Source of the DNA: Bryopsis sp. KO-2023 | Taxonomy: Eukaryota; Chlorophyta; Ulvophyceae; Bryopsidales; Bryopsidaceae | Direction: 5' to 3' | Assembly: GCA_030272585.1 (NCBI GenBank) | Contig: BSYQ01000002.1 | Span: 4,774,001 to 4,838,000 of the forward strand | DNA: 64,000 bases | Shown here: in pieces, positions 49,701-62,296 of the stretch | How positions within the stretch are numbered: position 1 is the stretch's first letter | Layout: each line of letters starts with the position of its first letter | Translations under genes and position numbers: made by a program | Notes under the pieces: model-generated | What the model was told of the DNA's origin: nothing | Database searches by the model: none | Seen by the model: only the letters and a program-made list of their open reading frames with translations

Positions 49701-52700
49701 AAGACACACAAGCGACAAAGTGAAGGGGTTATGACTCATAAGTTATGAGGTTTTATCATTTTCTTAGAAAGTGCGATGAACGTGAAAATCGACCTATAAG
49801 CACGTGAGATTAGAGCAACGCAGGATGAATAAACCGGGAGTTTTGTATAAAAATTCAAGTCGTTAATGCAAGGGCGACTTTTTGTAGAATTGGGGCGATG
49901 AAAAACATCCGTCATTTAAGTTTGGTTGAAAAAGAGATTGAAGAATCGGCGCAAAGAAGTGTTTTGAAACTTATGAGAAAACTGATGGCAACCTTAACAA
50001 GATTGAAGATGTCATAGAGAGTGGGGCCGCCACACCAAAGCTATATGAAGATTGTGTGATCTCCTAATGATCTTTTTTCGCCGTTAGGAACCTACCAAAG
50101 AGCACAACCTAAAGAAATTTATCTCATGACTTGCTACTTCTTCATGTTGAGGACACTTTTTTATGTTATTGGAGAATAATGATCACGCTTTTAGAAGATT
50201 GTTTATCATGCAAGTCCGATCTCACTGAAAAGAGATTGTAGGAAATTCAGTATTCATCCGAAAGGTGATAGTCTTGTTGGCAAACTCCAACCGAGTATAT
50301 AACCGGTGAGCGGAAGGTAATATCGTTTGGCTCGCGACAAATAGAAGATTCAAATAATTCATTATCGTTCTTGAAGACAAAGCCTTTCAGCCTCACATAA
50401 TGAAAAAACTGAGCAACGTATCGCAATTCTGTGCTAAATTGACTCAGAGAGTGAGATGTTAAGTATAACACTACGTTTGAAGATGTCTAAAACTCGATTG
50501 TAGAGTACGAAGCGCCATTAAGTTTATGGTGAAAGACACTACCCTGTTTACTTATTTTATATTTCAGAACGGGAGACGATTATGTCTTCACATTGTTCCT
50601 AACATAGATTAACTATTGCGTTTTACAACAATGGCCGAAAATCCGGAATATGAGGGCGAAGTGAATCGTTCTTATATCCGTAACCTTGGAGGCCATAGTT
50701 ACACCACAAATATATTGAAGCCAAGAAATACTAGGAAAACTCCACGTTCTAGAAGAATTTGACGAACCTCACTCACAATAAATTAAAAAAGACATCTTTA
50801 ATTGTTGTCAAGCAACGAGTTGAGAGAGTCCTCATGTGGTGTTATTTCAAAAAAGAATGTACTGGCGCGTTCGTTGTCAAGTGCTCAAGGCTTCTCACCT
50901 CCGTTGGCAATTGCTGGTTATTTACCTTTTGTTTGTTCTTTGTTTCTAGTTATATATATAAACTTCAGAAACGCTCACGAATTTCGTATCACTTTACATG
51001 AGGGTTGCTTTTCTCTCGAGAGGTGATGCTCGAAAGACGGCTCGTTTTATCCATAGGAACCAAACAAGCGATTCATTTATTGACTTCTCCCAAATCAATT
51101 GATAAGGTAAAAAAGCTCAAGATTAAATAAATATCGGGGAAAAGGATGTTATAGTGGAGGGCGGCTTAGATGTACTACTGGTATGTGGAATGATAATTTT
51201 AGCTCGAGCTGTCTCGGAAAGTGCAAAAAGATATCGATCCATATGGTAATAGTAGTGATCATATCGGCGTCAATTTATCCAGAGCGCTTCCTCTACAACG
51301 TTAAGCAAAACCACACTACGATAAGGTACACTAAGGAGACTGTCCCCATTGCAAGACCAAATTATCGTCCAAATTTTCAATTTATTCTCATATAAACAAA
51401 TTTGATCAAAAACGGTGTCCGCACGTGGATTTTTTCAAGGAATTATTTATCTTTCAAACCTATTTATATTTAGCCATTCAACAATTAAGGCATAGCATCG
51501 AGCTGTCCTTCCAACATGAAGGAAGAGTTTGCGGGATAGTTTTCAAGAAAGCTTAAGAGGCTTGTGCACAAATGGAATGATTGATTGCTACGCGGTGGGG
51601 ATGTGTACGCCTCCCCGTGATGCTACTCTCAGCCGATCACGCAATGCCGAGGCCAACTAGGTTGTACGGCTAGGAAGATCTCAAATGCGGTTAAGAATAA
51701 AAAGGTCGCAACCAAGGGCATAGTGAAACCTTACTCAGAGTCAGAAGGAAACCCCGATCCGTCTTCACACAAATGCATCACATAATTAGCTAAGGATTTC
51801 TTTATTTATGTTTGATGAGCAATCAGTCGTTGAAGGTGGGTAAAGGCAACGAATCAAATCTAGTTGTCCGCATAAGGTTTATTTGACGAGCGAAGGCCAT
51901 TGTTGAAAACATTCGGGAAGAAAGAAAAGGGAAAGAAAAGTTTCGGTAGTGTCAGGAAACAAGACAAATTGGAGGTGGCTCGTTCGAAAGCCTTGGTTAA
52001 GGGCGCCTCGTCTTCATCGTTACCTAAAGAAGTAGTCAATGCTTTTTGGAAGATAAAAGATCAAATAATTTCAGTTGAACACAAATCTCGTTCTTTTCCT
52101 CTAATATATCTAGACATGAAGTAGTTCCATCGCGTCGGATGTCCCCACGTTCCGCGGTTGTTGTAAATAGTAATATATAGTTGCTAGATTCAATAAGACT
52201 AAGTTGTTGACTGTTTATAACTCATGACATAACAAATCCCCATGGATTTTCTTGGTAAAAATCAGATGCATTCCCTCATTAGAAGGGTCACATTTAATTC
52301 CTTGACTCTCTTCGACTTGGCCATCTCTTCTAATCCTTGATCTTGCCGAGACATAGAACAAGTGAAACTTGTATATTATTGTTGATTTTCAGGGATCCAG
52401 TCCATGTCGATATTGTTTCAAACCACCCAAAGGTCGTTGTTTCTGTGTTTCTATCATAGATGCACCTTAGCGCTATTCGCATTTCAGGCGTAGTTTCCAC
52501 TCCTCGAGAAAATAATTTCTTCAGCTAGACTGTACTAGCAAGCCTTGCGAAGATACCTAGCTTGCCCCTTACATAAGGTAAAGGTCAAACAATACACCTC
52601 GTTATCGTAGATGGATCGTTGAGAGTGTCGAGCGCTTCATTTAATTGACCAACATATATACATACTCTATGCTTCACAAGAACACAAGATTCTGAGCGCT

Positions 52701-54955
52701 TAGTTACGAAGAGCACTTCATTTAAGAAGTGTAATACTGCATTTGATCCTCAAGTTTTACCCTCCATAGCTCGGATATCGAGTCTTTCAATATTATGAAC
52801 GAATTCACCTAGCAAATTTACTTGATAATAAGATTCTTCACCCGATTACTTAAAGCACGCACTTGCGACACGCAAGCCTAAGCCCACCACCACCACCATA
52901 CCACTGTAGTCGTTATACCTTACCTAGACAATTCCGGACGCAATTAACACAATTATAATCCACCTATCGAAGAGTTGTATCTAGGAGTTATAGGGCGGAC
53001 AATGGCTATCTGACGACCGTAGTGATATACTCTTCCCGCTGTGGGCGCACACAGGATGTAACCTTGGGGAATCGAACCTAGGTGGCCGTCGTCCTAGCTA
53101 AAGGGTTTGACGTTGTTGTAAGAACACTCTTTGCTATGAAGCACATACATTACGAATTGTTATTGGAGGAAGTCGAGTACCTCAAGCGCGAACACCAATC
53201 CCTATCAAAGCGAAAAAAGGGGACTGTAAAAGTAGAGAATCGACTACAAGACTAGGTAACTTTTTTCAAAGAGGAATATAAGTGTTAAAGTGAAGTCTCT
53301 TCTACACTATGTGGCTATTCTAGATTCACCATCTTGACGCCAACAAAGGAAGCGAAGTTTTCAGACTTTATGATCGTATTCGAACCTACCGCCTGCGTTT
53401 CTGTTCACGATCATAAGCTATATTGCTACGTTGTAGGGTCTTCCCTCCTTCTCCGGCAAACAAGCAGAAATTTCTATATTTCATGTGTTAAGCAAACTTT
53501 TGTTCACGCAAGCAGGTCATCGCAATCCTTCTTTTTTGTTGCACCCAAATCCTATTGTTCGAGATGATTTACGTTTTGTACGAGCAAGCATGGAACGTTC
53601 AAACGATTTTACTCCTATCACACAAGACCTCGGGCTAACCTTTACACCGATTCAAGAGCTGGGACGGGGTGCACATTTGTTTATTTTGTGTGTGTTGGGG
53701 CTAGAACACCATCATACTACAATGTGATGCATTGAAACTTGCATAGAACTCGGTTTCCAAGTCCTCAACTACCGTGCCACGTTCACTGAAATGACATATA
53801 GACAACCCCGATGTTTCGTCCCCAGCCACATTTTTCAAGATGAGGGATATTTGGGTTTTTCTAGAAACTAGTCTTGAGCATTATGACGAGCGGAGTGATG
53901 CGAGCAGTATGCTGGGGTGCACCTCATGCGCCGAGTTTCGAAAGGGATACTCAGGGTCCCAACGAAACTCCGGGCCTTTCTGGATGTGAGGGTACTGGAC
54001 ATAAGCGTATTTGACAAAATCTGCCAGGGAGAAGGTCGACTTTAGGTTGGAGCCTCGAGCGTCCAAGACGACGATCAAAACAGAGGAGGGACAGTTGATC
54101 TACGACTCAACTCAACTGATTTTTTTGATATGATACACTACTCGGCTTGGGGTATGGAAGTTGAATTATCAACTATAGTTTCCAAGATGAAGCTTGTTGT
54201 CGAGCTCTTGCCCCCATCGGACGACTAATTCATATATTATACGAAAATACTAAGTTTTAGGCTCGTTCGTTCTCGATTGACTCAATAGTAAGTTCCTTTA
54301 TTTCTATTTTACCCATCTTTAGTTTATTGACACACACCTTACGACGTCGGCAAAACTTAGGTGGGGTCTTAGTATTATAGATTTCATGAAAAATATCTTT
54401 GTAGCATAAATTCTTGGTTGTACTTTTCCACATATCATTCATACCTTAATTTGAGTATGAGATTTGAGGTCAGCAATTGATTTTATGGGTCTTTACAAAG
54501 TTACCGACTTCACCCCTTGGATTAAGAAAGGACGTGTTGCTATCACCGCAACCCTTTATCAATGTCGAAGGAGGTAATATGGTGCTATCAAGGTAGGACG
54601 ACTTGAGCAAGATTAAATAGACAGACTGGAAGGCTTGGCGACTCGAAAACAAGACATCTCGAAAAAGATATGACTTGAAAGAGTGATAAAATTCTCAATA
54701 GAGAATTGATCTTATACCATTTTGCAAACCAACAAATTGCGAAGTTTTTTTTTTTTTTTTGATAGAGTCTATTGAGACTTCGGTAGAGTGAGTAGCTTGA
54801 CGTAAGATGACCCGAAAAACGACATGACTTGAGAGGTTTAACTAATTAGCGAATTCACATCCATCTTTTTGTTCATGCGGAGGTAGTATTGTGTTGCTTA
54901 TCATGAAGCAATAGCTAAAAGTCATAGTCTGTTGATTCGTTGTACAAAATAAAGA
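43775..54955. other. gene-poor AT-rich region, possible retroelement fossils
   Basis: Eleven kilobases with no confident gene. At 45725-45994 (+) the segment TSWGTLQHSCTYKSIQLKEV weakly recalls the Glu block of Ty3 RNase H. A 40-bp word shared between 38455-38505 and 44957-45000 (ATCGAAGTG...AGGTCGCTTCTCAAGCAA) marks another dispersed repeat. tRNA-like T-arms lacking the rest of a tRNA occur at 49286-49310 (+) and 53064-53086 (-). Elsewhere stops are dense in all frames. Confidence 0.4.
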
Positions 54956-56872
54956 GAATCACTTTTTTTTTTCATATCTTCTCGACCATGCTAGGAGGGA
55001 AAACCAATTCTCGACACCAATTCTATCCACAGGATGTTTTTTGAGTTTACAAAACAAGGTCACATCTTAGGGTGCGAAAGATTTTCAGTTTTTTATTCTT
55101 TTCGTCTTTTTCTGGGGGGGGGGGGGGGGATTTGTTTGGACGCGAAAAATAAAAAACAGAACCGGGGGGGGTTGGTTTCGCAACCGGGAAAAAAAAAGAA
55201 TAATAAAAAAGAAGCATTTATATACAGAAATTTATATAAACGTTTCTCTTTCATTATTCCTTTTTTTCCGGAAATGTGTCTCTTCATATCGATTATTTTG
55301 AATCGTTTCTTTTTTCTTTCTTACCCTTTCTTTTTCCACCTGGTTTGCTTTCCTTCAAGACGTCCCGATTTTTTTTTCGAACGAAATGGAGATAATTCTC
55401 TGGCCACACCAAATTTACCAAAACTGATTTGCGAAGCGAGCACCTCCTGCAGACCAGCTCTTCATGTCAGTCATGCAACCCTGAGTAATCATCCATGCGG
55501 TTTATCATTTTCAGGAAAACTTTTTAAGAAAATCCAGCAAGCCTCAGAAAAAGGAACTCAAAATATTCAGGCAGTTAACTCACACTTTTAAAGGAAAAAA
55601 AAGGGGAGGGGAAATGTATTCACAAAATAGAAAAAGAAGAACCACAATCCAGGAAGAATTCACAAAAAATATCCAGAAGAGGGAGGATGAGAATATACAT
55701 TTCTATCTATATATCTACAGGAAATGACTGTCAATTTTCTAATGAAATGTTTTTTTTTGGTGGGAAAAATCCCATAGGGGAAAAAAAAAGAATTGCAGAA
55801 ACTGACGAGGAAAGGAGAGATTGCATCAAAAACAAAAACAAAAACAAAAAAGTAAAAACTAATATGTAAAAAAAGAAAGTACTGAGAATTGAAGATAATA
55901 AGAAAAGAAACCCACAGAAAATTGAAACAGAAAACCTGCTTGAAAAGAAGAAAAAAAATCTCTATTTACTTGTGATTTTCTTTTATTATTTCCAGTTTTT
56001 TGGTTTTGAAATAATGGATGGGGGACATTATTCAATGCTGATTTCCAAAAATACATTTTTTTTGCAGTAGTTGAATAAAGTACTTTTGAAAAGAAAAAGT
56101 ATAGGAAGCTCAGCACCTGCTCTTTTTTTTTACTAAAAAAAAAAAGACAGGATTTTCGAGGAGCCAAAAATAGAGAAAAAAAAAAGGTACAAAGATAAGG
56201 GAAGGACTATTTTTTTTATTTTCTTTTTGTTTGTTGGAGAGGGTCTGGAAGAAATATATATATATATAATTTTCATAATACCTCATTTCTGGCGAAACTG
56301 TTTTGTCTGGAAGACCTGATCAGCGGGAGGAGAAGCGACACCTCGTTTTTGCCCAAATCCTTGACGACCTGTACAGCGAAAAAAGAAAAACAACCCTTGT
56401 TTTCCAAGATATATATTTTTTTATTCACGACCTCGAGTCGGGAAAGCCCACACCAAAAAAACAAGAGCTTTCAGCGGAAAAATGCAAGAGAAAAAAAAAA
56501 GAAACGAGCAGAGATACTTGACAGGGCATATTCCGAGCGCATGCCCCACACCTGTCGCAATCTTTTTCGCTTGGGGCTCCCTTCCCCGCGTTCGTTGAAC
56601 GGGGGGGGAGGAACCCCTTCTTCGCTTTAACCCGCGCGATCTTTCCCCCTTCCTCTACCCAGCTGTGAAAAAAAAAAAAAAGCGAAAATGAGGGAACCCT
56701 AGTTTTTGTCCCCCGATTATACTCAGGTTACGTAAGGAACCTTTTTTTAGCGTTTTGAATTCAATCCCAATCATTCCAATCACACTCGCAGCCATGGCGC
56801 GATTTTCCACACCGCACTCACACTCGACACGTGTTGGAAAAAACGAAAGCCTCTTTTTCTTCACACTCCTAA
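54956..56872. other. poly(A)/poly(T)-rich low-complexity DNA, no gene
   Basis: Texture changes here to long A and T homopolymers with G runs (for example 55120-55130). The 185-codon frame at 55034-55591 is dominated by Phe, Lys and Gly from homopolymers; its last 70 codons look less biased, but no family is recognisable, so I do not call it a gene. Confidence 0.5.
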
Positions 56873-57126
56873 GAGCATCCCCACCGCGGAACTCATCCTC
56901 ATCTCAACTCGCCCACGTGCGAGCGACTCGCGACTATCGTTACGAACTCGCAGCGAAGTTACGTGATTTTCGAGCTGAGAAAGTGAGGCCGACCTCATTT
57001 CGGTAACTCGAAATTAGGCCGGCCTCATTTCCTCAGCTCGAAATCACGTAAATTCGTAACGATAGTCTCGATTCGCTCGCACGTGCGCGAGTTGAGATGA
57101 GGATGAGTTCCGCGGTGGGGATGCTC
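56873..57126. mobile_element. PIF/Harbinger-type MITE
   Basis: A 254-bp element forming one long palindrome. The ends read inward GAGCATCCCCACCGCGGAAC on both sides, with complementarity of about 40 bp or more, and a 3-bp TAA duplication (56870-56872 and 57127-57129). The 3-bp TWA duplication defines the superfamily. Confidence 0.9.
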
Positions 57127-58195
57127 TAACCGCCACCACGCCCTGTCCCTTCTCTTTTGGCATGTGCGCAAAAAAACCTGTAACTCGACCAAAAAACCGA
57201 GTACAACGCTTTTTTAGCTTTTACCTGTTCGTCCAGACACCACTCTTTTAGTTCCACTCCAAACTCCCCGCAGTCAATCGATCCACCAGTAATTGTCGCC
57301 CAGACAGACTTATTTCGATAGTCGAACTCTTGTACAGCACCAGTTCACCCCGTCCAAAATAATCGTTTAAAAAATAAAAAAACGAGACGTTAAAAAAGGG
57401 TAAACATATGCAAAGACTCCCTTCAGCTACACCCACCCTTACTTCTTAAAACCCATCCAAACCCACGGCGCACAAGTCTTCAGCAAAGATGCACCCAAAC
57501 GCAGATCACACACTGTTACGGTTCCCATAGAGCTCCGACAAAGAAAACCCAAGCAGGGAAAAAAACAAAACAAAAAACCGACCTGAAATGAGGCAGGGAC
57601 AAATACACGCCGGGATGCTCTCTCTTTTCTTCCTCTTTTTTTTTTTTTAACTTTTCGAGTCTCTGGTGGTGCGGTTTCCATTCATTTCGTCGAATGACGT
57701 TTCGTCGACGTTCATTTCGTCGAATGACATTTTGTCGAATGACATTTCGTCGAATTGTATTTCGTGTTGTAAAAATCTCCGGTAGAGTTTGCATGGGAAG
57801 TGATCGATATAGAACTGGTTCAGCAAGGATTCTCGGCGGCGCGAAAGGCCAGCACCAATGGGGGTATGCAGTTCAAAATCGTACCCAGTCCCTCACCAGT
57901 ATCCATCGTTGCCAAAAGTATCTAGCCTGTAAAATACCCCCAACTGTCACGAAAGGTACCACCCTACCGATCCGCAACCCGACCTCCAACGACATCGGGA
58001 AAGAGGTAACATCAGAGGAAAACAGGAGTCAGAGTTGCAGGGAACATACCCACACGAGGGCAGTTCAAGAGGTCAAAAATCGAAAAAGTCCCAGTAAAAA
58101 AGTCTCAAAAGCAAACGCAGGAAAAAAACACTCAAATGTATGGTCCACCCAAAGTTATGAAAGGCAGTCGTGAAAAGTTCCTAGCCTACCGGTAG

Positions 58196-58420
58196 TCAGT
58201 CCAGTCCAGTCCCACAATCCAGTTCTGTCCCACTATCCGGTCCTATTCCACTAGTCAGTCGAATTCCTTCATCCAGTCCAATCCCTCCATCCAGTCCAAT
58301 TCTTCCATTCAGTCCAGAGCTTCCACCAGGCCAATCTCTCCATCCAGTCCAATCCTTCCATTCAGTCCAGGAGTTCCACCAGTCCAATCTCTCCATCCAG
58401 TTCAATGTTGCATCTAGTCC
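58196..58420. repeat. CCAGTCCAAT minisatellite
   Basis: Irregular tandem units of about 17-34 bp around CATCCAGTCCAATCC fill this stretch inside the TIR element. Confidence 0.85.
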
Positions 58421-58613
58421 AGGCCCTCTACCCAAGTCAAAAATGCGTCTCTGATGAGCCAGCCAGGGATGCAGCCAACCCAGCAAAGCGAGATCGAATA
58501 GTGTTCCACATCCTCTCGCACATACAACCGAAATACAATTCAATGGCCGAGGGGATTGCGACCCCAGCTGCGACCTCTGTTTTTCCAGGATTGACAAATG
58601 GCTTCCAGGAATA

Positions 58614-60221
58614 TCACAAGGTCATTCCGGTGGGATCGGAGTGGATCCCAGTCCAGCGAATGAACGTAATAGCTTGTAGGTGGCGGCAGTCGTGCAACAA
58701 ATGTGTTCGGGATTCCAGTGCATCGTTGCAATCACATATTGGTCTAGTGTGAAGCAAGTGAAAGCGTTGCAGAAACTGCAGGCAGGGGAAGTGATCCGAG
58801 AGAAATTGAGCAACCAGAGTACCTTCCCTTCGATTGAGATGTCTGCCAAACGGGCGGTGCGATTTGAATGTTAGGCCCGTCTTCTTGGTGCCTGAACCCG
58901 TGTCCATGATGTTGAGGTGGTCTTGTGTCTGGTCAATAGAGGTTCTGGTTTTGACAATCTGTTGGTATTTGTCCACATGTCTGTGGAGATTGTAGTGTAG
59001 GTAAATCGCCTCCATGCTTCACACTTCTGTCTGATGACCAGGGCTTTGAACTGAGAGTAGAGCTGATGAATTTCTTGTTGCAGGAGCAGTGGTTTGAAGC
59101 CCAGTATTCTGTGTAGTCTGCAGAGCCGTATTCTCCTCTTTTTCAACAGCCCGTGTAAGAGCGTGAGTTCCTTATGAATGTGGAGGTGCCTTAGTTGGAG
59201 TAGTCGTGATGTTGTGGGAGGCAACTTCTGAGATGATATTCTGGAGGCTTTGAATGTTGTCATTAGGATCCACCGGGTCCTGAACAGTATATACTGATAT
59301 ATCCAAGACCATTGTACACAATTCTCAGTGTGGAATGCCTCTTCCAGGGCTGGAAGTAGAGTTTCCCAGGGGGTGAGTCTCCAGTTTGGCCTGGGTTTGG
59401 TTTGTGGTTTTGCTGGGACACAGTCCAGGACAAAATGGATCATGTCATGATCAGAGAGGGTCATGTTTTTAATGGTGTTCCAATCGATATCAGTGATGTA
59501 GTTGAGCAGTTTTGGGTGACAAAAGGTGATGTCTAACCAAAACGGGTTGCCTGATGTAGAATAGTATGACGGGGGGGTTCCTCTCGTATTAGCCACCACC
59601 CATCCTGAAGCATCCATCCAGTGTTTAACCAGCAGGCCCACATTATTCTCCACAGTGTCAGGGGGGCCCAGACGGGGAGTGAGCATTAAAATCTCCTCCA
59701 ATGCTAACTCGGTTGTCATGTGTGAGTGTCCAAAGGCCCTAGGGAGCTTAGATCTTTCAGTTCAGACAATCCTTCTGTTACTGCCGTGACACCTTCGGCA
59801 GTAGTGTGCTGAATGTAGGCACTGGTGAAACAAATGTTACCCAGGCTGGTCGTGAGCGATGCACCGCAGATTCTGCCTGAAGGGGAATGTGAAATCAATG
59901 CCATGTTTGATGAGTATCGTTGTTTAAATTGGTCTCGGGGGTGTGTGGCCTGAGACAGGCGTAATCTGGGAGACGGCGTCCAACCACGACTGAGTGGGGG
60001 GGATGTTGTATGAGGCAGATGTCCGGGAGAGAATCACAGGAGAACATTCTGTGGAGGTATTCTTCGGGACAGGAGAGAACTCCTCTAACATTCCAGTGTA
60101 TGCATGACAGTTCCTTGGCGTTCTGTGAAATCGAATGAAAATCCAAACCAATGTTAAAATCACGAGCACTAGTGCAGGGTGTCCCACAGCCCCCACTAGG
60201 CCCGGTATCAGTGAGATTCAT
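58614..60221 (-). pseudogene. internally deleted LINE (non-LTR retrotransposon)
   Basis: From about 60107 to 59428 on the minus strand, three frames together encode an APE-type endonuclease: SCIHWNVRG, DICLIQ, IGGDFNAHSPSGP, then WLDITFCHP and a terminal SDHDMIHF. Frameshifts lie near 59900 and 59715. After a basic linker the frame at 59015 gives a LINE C-terminal signature, LVAQFLSDHFPC...CDCNDALESRTHLLHDC (58829-58640), a CCHC-like cluster. The reverse transcriptase that should separate these parts is missing, so the copy has suffered a large internal deletion. An ORF1 is not identifiable. Confidence 0.75.
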
Positions 60222-61743
60222 TCAATACCGCCCCCCCCATGCACAGGAGGAGCGCTCATCTCTGGAGTGTGATCGTACAAATCCATGACATCTGCAGAGG
60301 GGTCTTGGTGGACTGTTTATTGACGGGCCAAAAGCTCTTGCTCTGCAAGCCTGGTTGCTTGTCTCGCAAAGTGTGGTGTGCGTCAACATGCTCGAACTGT
60401 GATGTTCTAATGATCCAGCGCGAAGGTGGAATTGACCACCTTTGCAGGGTTTGTGGCGATTGGCAACACTGAAACATAAAGCCTCCACACAAGTCGAGCA
60501 GACAGTCCCAGCCTACCACTTTTGCTGTGTCCATCCATCTCAGTGAAATCGAAAAAAATCTCAGTCACATCACGAAATGCAATTTGATGTTTGTTTGTTT
60601 GTTTTAATTCGACCAAAAGTAATTCGACGAAACGTCATTCGACCAAAAGTAATTCGACGAAACGTCATTCGACCAAATGTAATTCGACGAAACGTTGGTC
60701 GACGAAACGTCATTCGACGAAGTGATATGGATCCGGTGGTGCCTCATCCCCTGCGAAAGAAAAAAAAAACAATCATGGGGCGTCCACTCACACTTTCAAG
60801 AAAAAAATAGCAAAAAAAATAAAGAAGGGGGCGAGCGTGGGGGAGCTTAGCCTTAGAAATGTTTAGACTTGTGCGCCGACATCACTCAACCCAAGCTCTG
60901 GGCTTTCTCCAGGTCGCCCCTTCAAGTCCATAACGTGAGGCCATACACCCAGGAAAACTCCACATGATAAACACAACGCCCGCTACCTGAGTGCTCGCGA
61001 CACCCAGACTGATGCCTGCTCCGCTGAACGAAGTGTGATATCAGACCACAAAGGCAGAAGAGGTCGCTTTTCTTATACCCGTGGTGGTGGTCGAGTTTTC
61101 TTTGAGGGCCCAAGAGAGAGGGTGGCGAGGAATATATCAAACGCGGTACCGATGCAGTTTGTGGTTAGAGCGCCAGGCGGGACGGAGCAATACAGGTCTT
61201 TCTCCCATTTAAACGGGGACGACCTTTTTTCTGTAGGCTTTTTAACTCAGAGACTATGGAGTACCGGAACATGGAAAGCCTTCAAAAAATTTCGACGAGC
61301 GGGCTGATGACTGCTCGCCACCCTGCGCCACTACAGAGATGCACTCCAGTATCGTTGAGGATCTTAAAGCGCTCAGCACGCGTCATTCGAGTGGGCTCAA
61401 CCGGGAGTGAGCACTTATGTCCCCACCCCGACGCCCTTCCAAGAAGAAAAGAAGCCGAAGCGAGGTCTGTTTTGTTCTGTATCGAAAACCATGAAAGGCT
61501 GTGGAGCTCTTGAGTGAAATTGCTCTTGAGTAAGTGTGGAGCTCTTCTAACACGAGTGATGTTGCTGTTAACAGGCAGAAACAGAGGACGAAGGAGCTTC
61601 GTGAGCTGGCGGCGGCTGTCACGTGCAGGCGAGGGAAAGCGGCTTCCACTTTTTTGTCTAGTTGGCGTTTGCTCGAACAATGGAAAAACTTTCAACAGAG
61701 ATAAACTGCTCTGTGTGTTTGTCTCCTTGCTTCCTTCTTTCAG

Positions 61744-62296
61744 ATCGGCGGCTGGAGCGGGAAAAAATATCATCGACATTGACAGTGCGTCGGAACTAGA
61801 GAAGCGCTTGTCGAACGCATCGCGGGAGGGCACCACAACATTGGTGTATTTCAAGTCGCCTTCGTGTCAATCCTGCCAGAGATTGTCGCCGAAACTGACG
61901 CAAGTCGCCCGCCAAAACCCAGACGTCAAGTTCCTGGTGGTGGACGTCAGGAGAAAAGACGTCAGGCGATTGTGTGGGGAAATGGGGATCACAAAAATTC
62001 CCCACTTCCAACTATACCGACAGGGGAGCATCGTCTCCCAAGGCGCGTGGAACGATATCGAAATGTTGAGAGCAATGGCTAACCCTGGCGCTGATGGACC
62101 ACAGTGCACGTTGTCGGAACCACTCTCCAGAACACCCTCTGCAGGTCATTGGAAGCGAGTGTCATTGAAAACCAACGAGGAGAGGAGCGACGACAACGTT
62201 TTTTTGGAAAAGGAAGGGCTGAGCCCTCTCTTTAGAAGCTCTGCTCTGGAATGGATTGAGGAGGAGGAAACGCAACTCAAGTCCGACCAAGAGTAA
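61744..62296 (+). CDS. thioredoxin-like protein, ACHT/TRX-like type, 3' exon
   Basis: Thiol-disulfide oxidoreductase fold. A clean acceptor (CTTCCTTCTTTCAG) precedes 61744, which supplies the third base of a codon, so at least one upstream exon is missing from this model. The open frame continues leftward only to a GTG at 61514. The exon encodes about 183 aa: a thioredoxin domain (NIIDIDSASELEKRLS ... LYRQGSIVS) with active site SPSCQSCQ (CQSC replaces WCGPC), a cis-Pro motif KIPHF, and an extra Cys in RRLCGEMGI, which ACHT/TRX-like proteins also have. A charged C-terminal tail follows. A candidate 5' exon with Arg/Ser-rich, transit-peptide-like sequence begins at the ATG of 61268 (frame open 61256-61513), but I could not join it in phase. 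Plastid location is inferred only from the family. Confidence 0.75.

Larger units (their letters stand above)
57673..60734. mobile_element. TIR DNA transposon (MULE/hAT-like) carrying a LINE remnant
   Basis: A 3,062-bp element. The inverted ends start GGTTTCCATTCATTTCG (left) and GGATCCATATCACTTCG (right, inward) and continue as imperfect TTCGTCGAATGACGTTTCGTCGA repeats over about 90-125 bp. Both flanks read GGTGGTGC (57665-57672 and 60735-60742), an 8-bp duplication. No transposase is recognised inside. Confidence 0.8.

Noticed and set aside
55034-55591. 185-codon ORF
   Set aside because: Driven by poly-T/poly-A/poly-G tracts; no recognisable domain.
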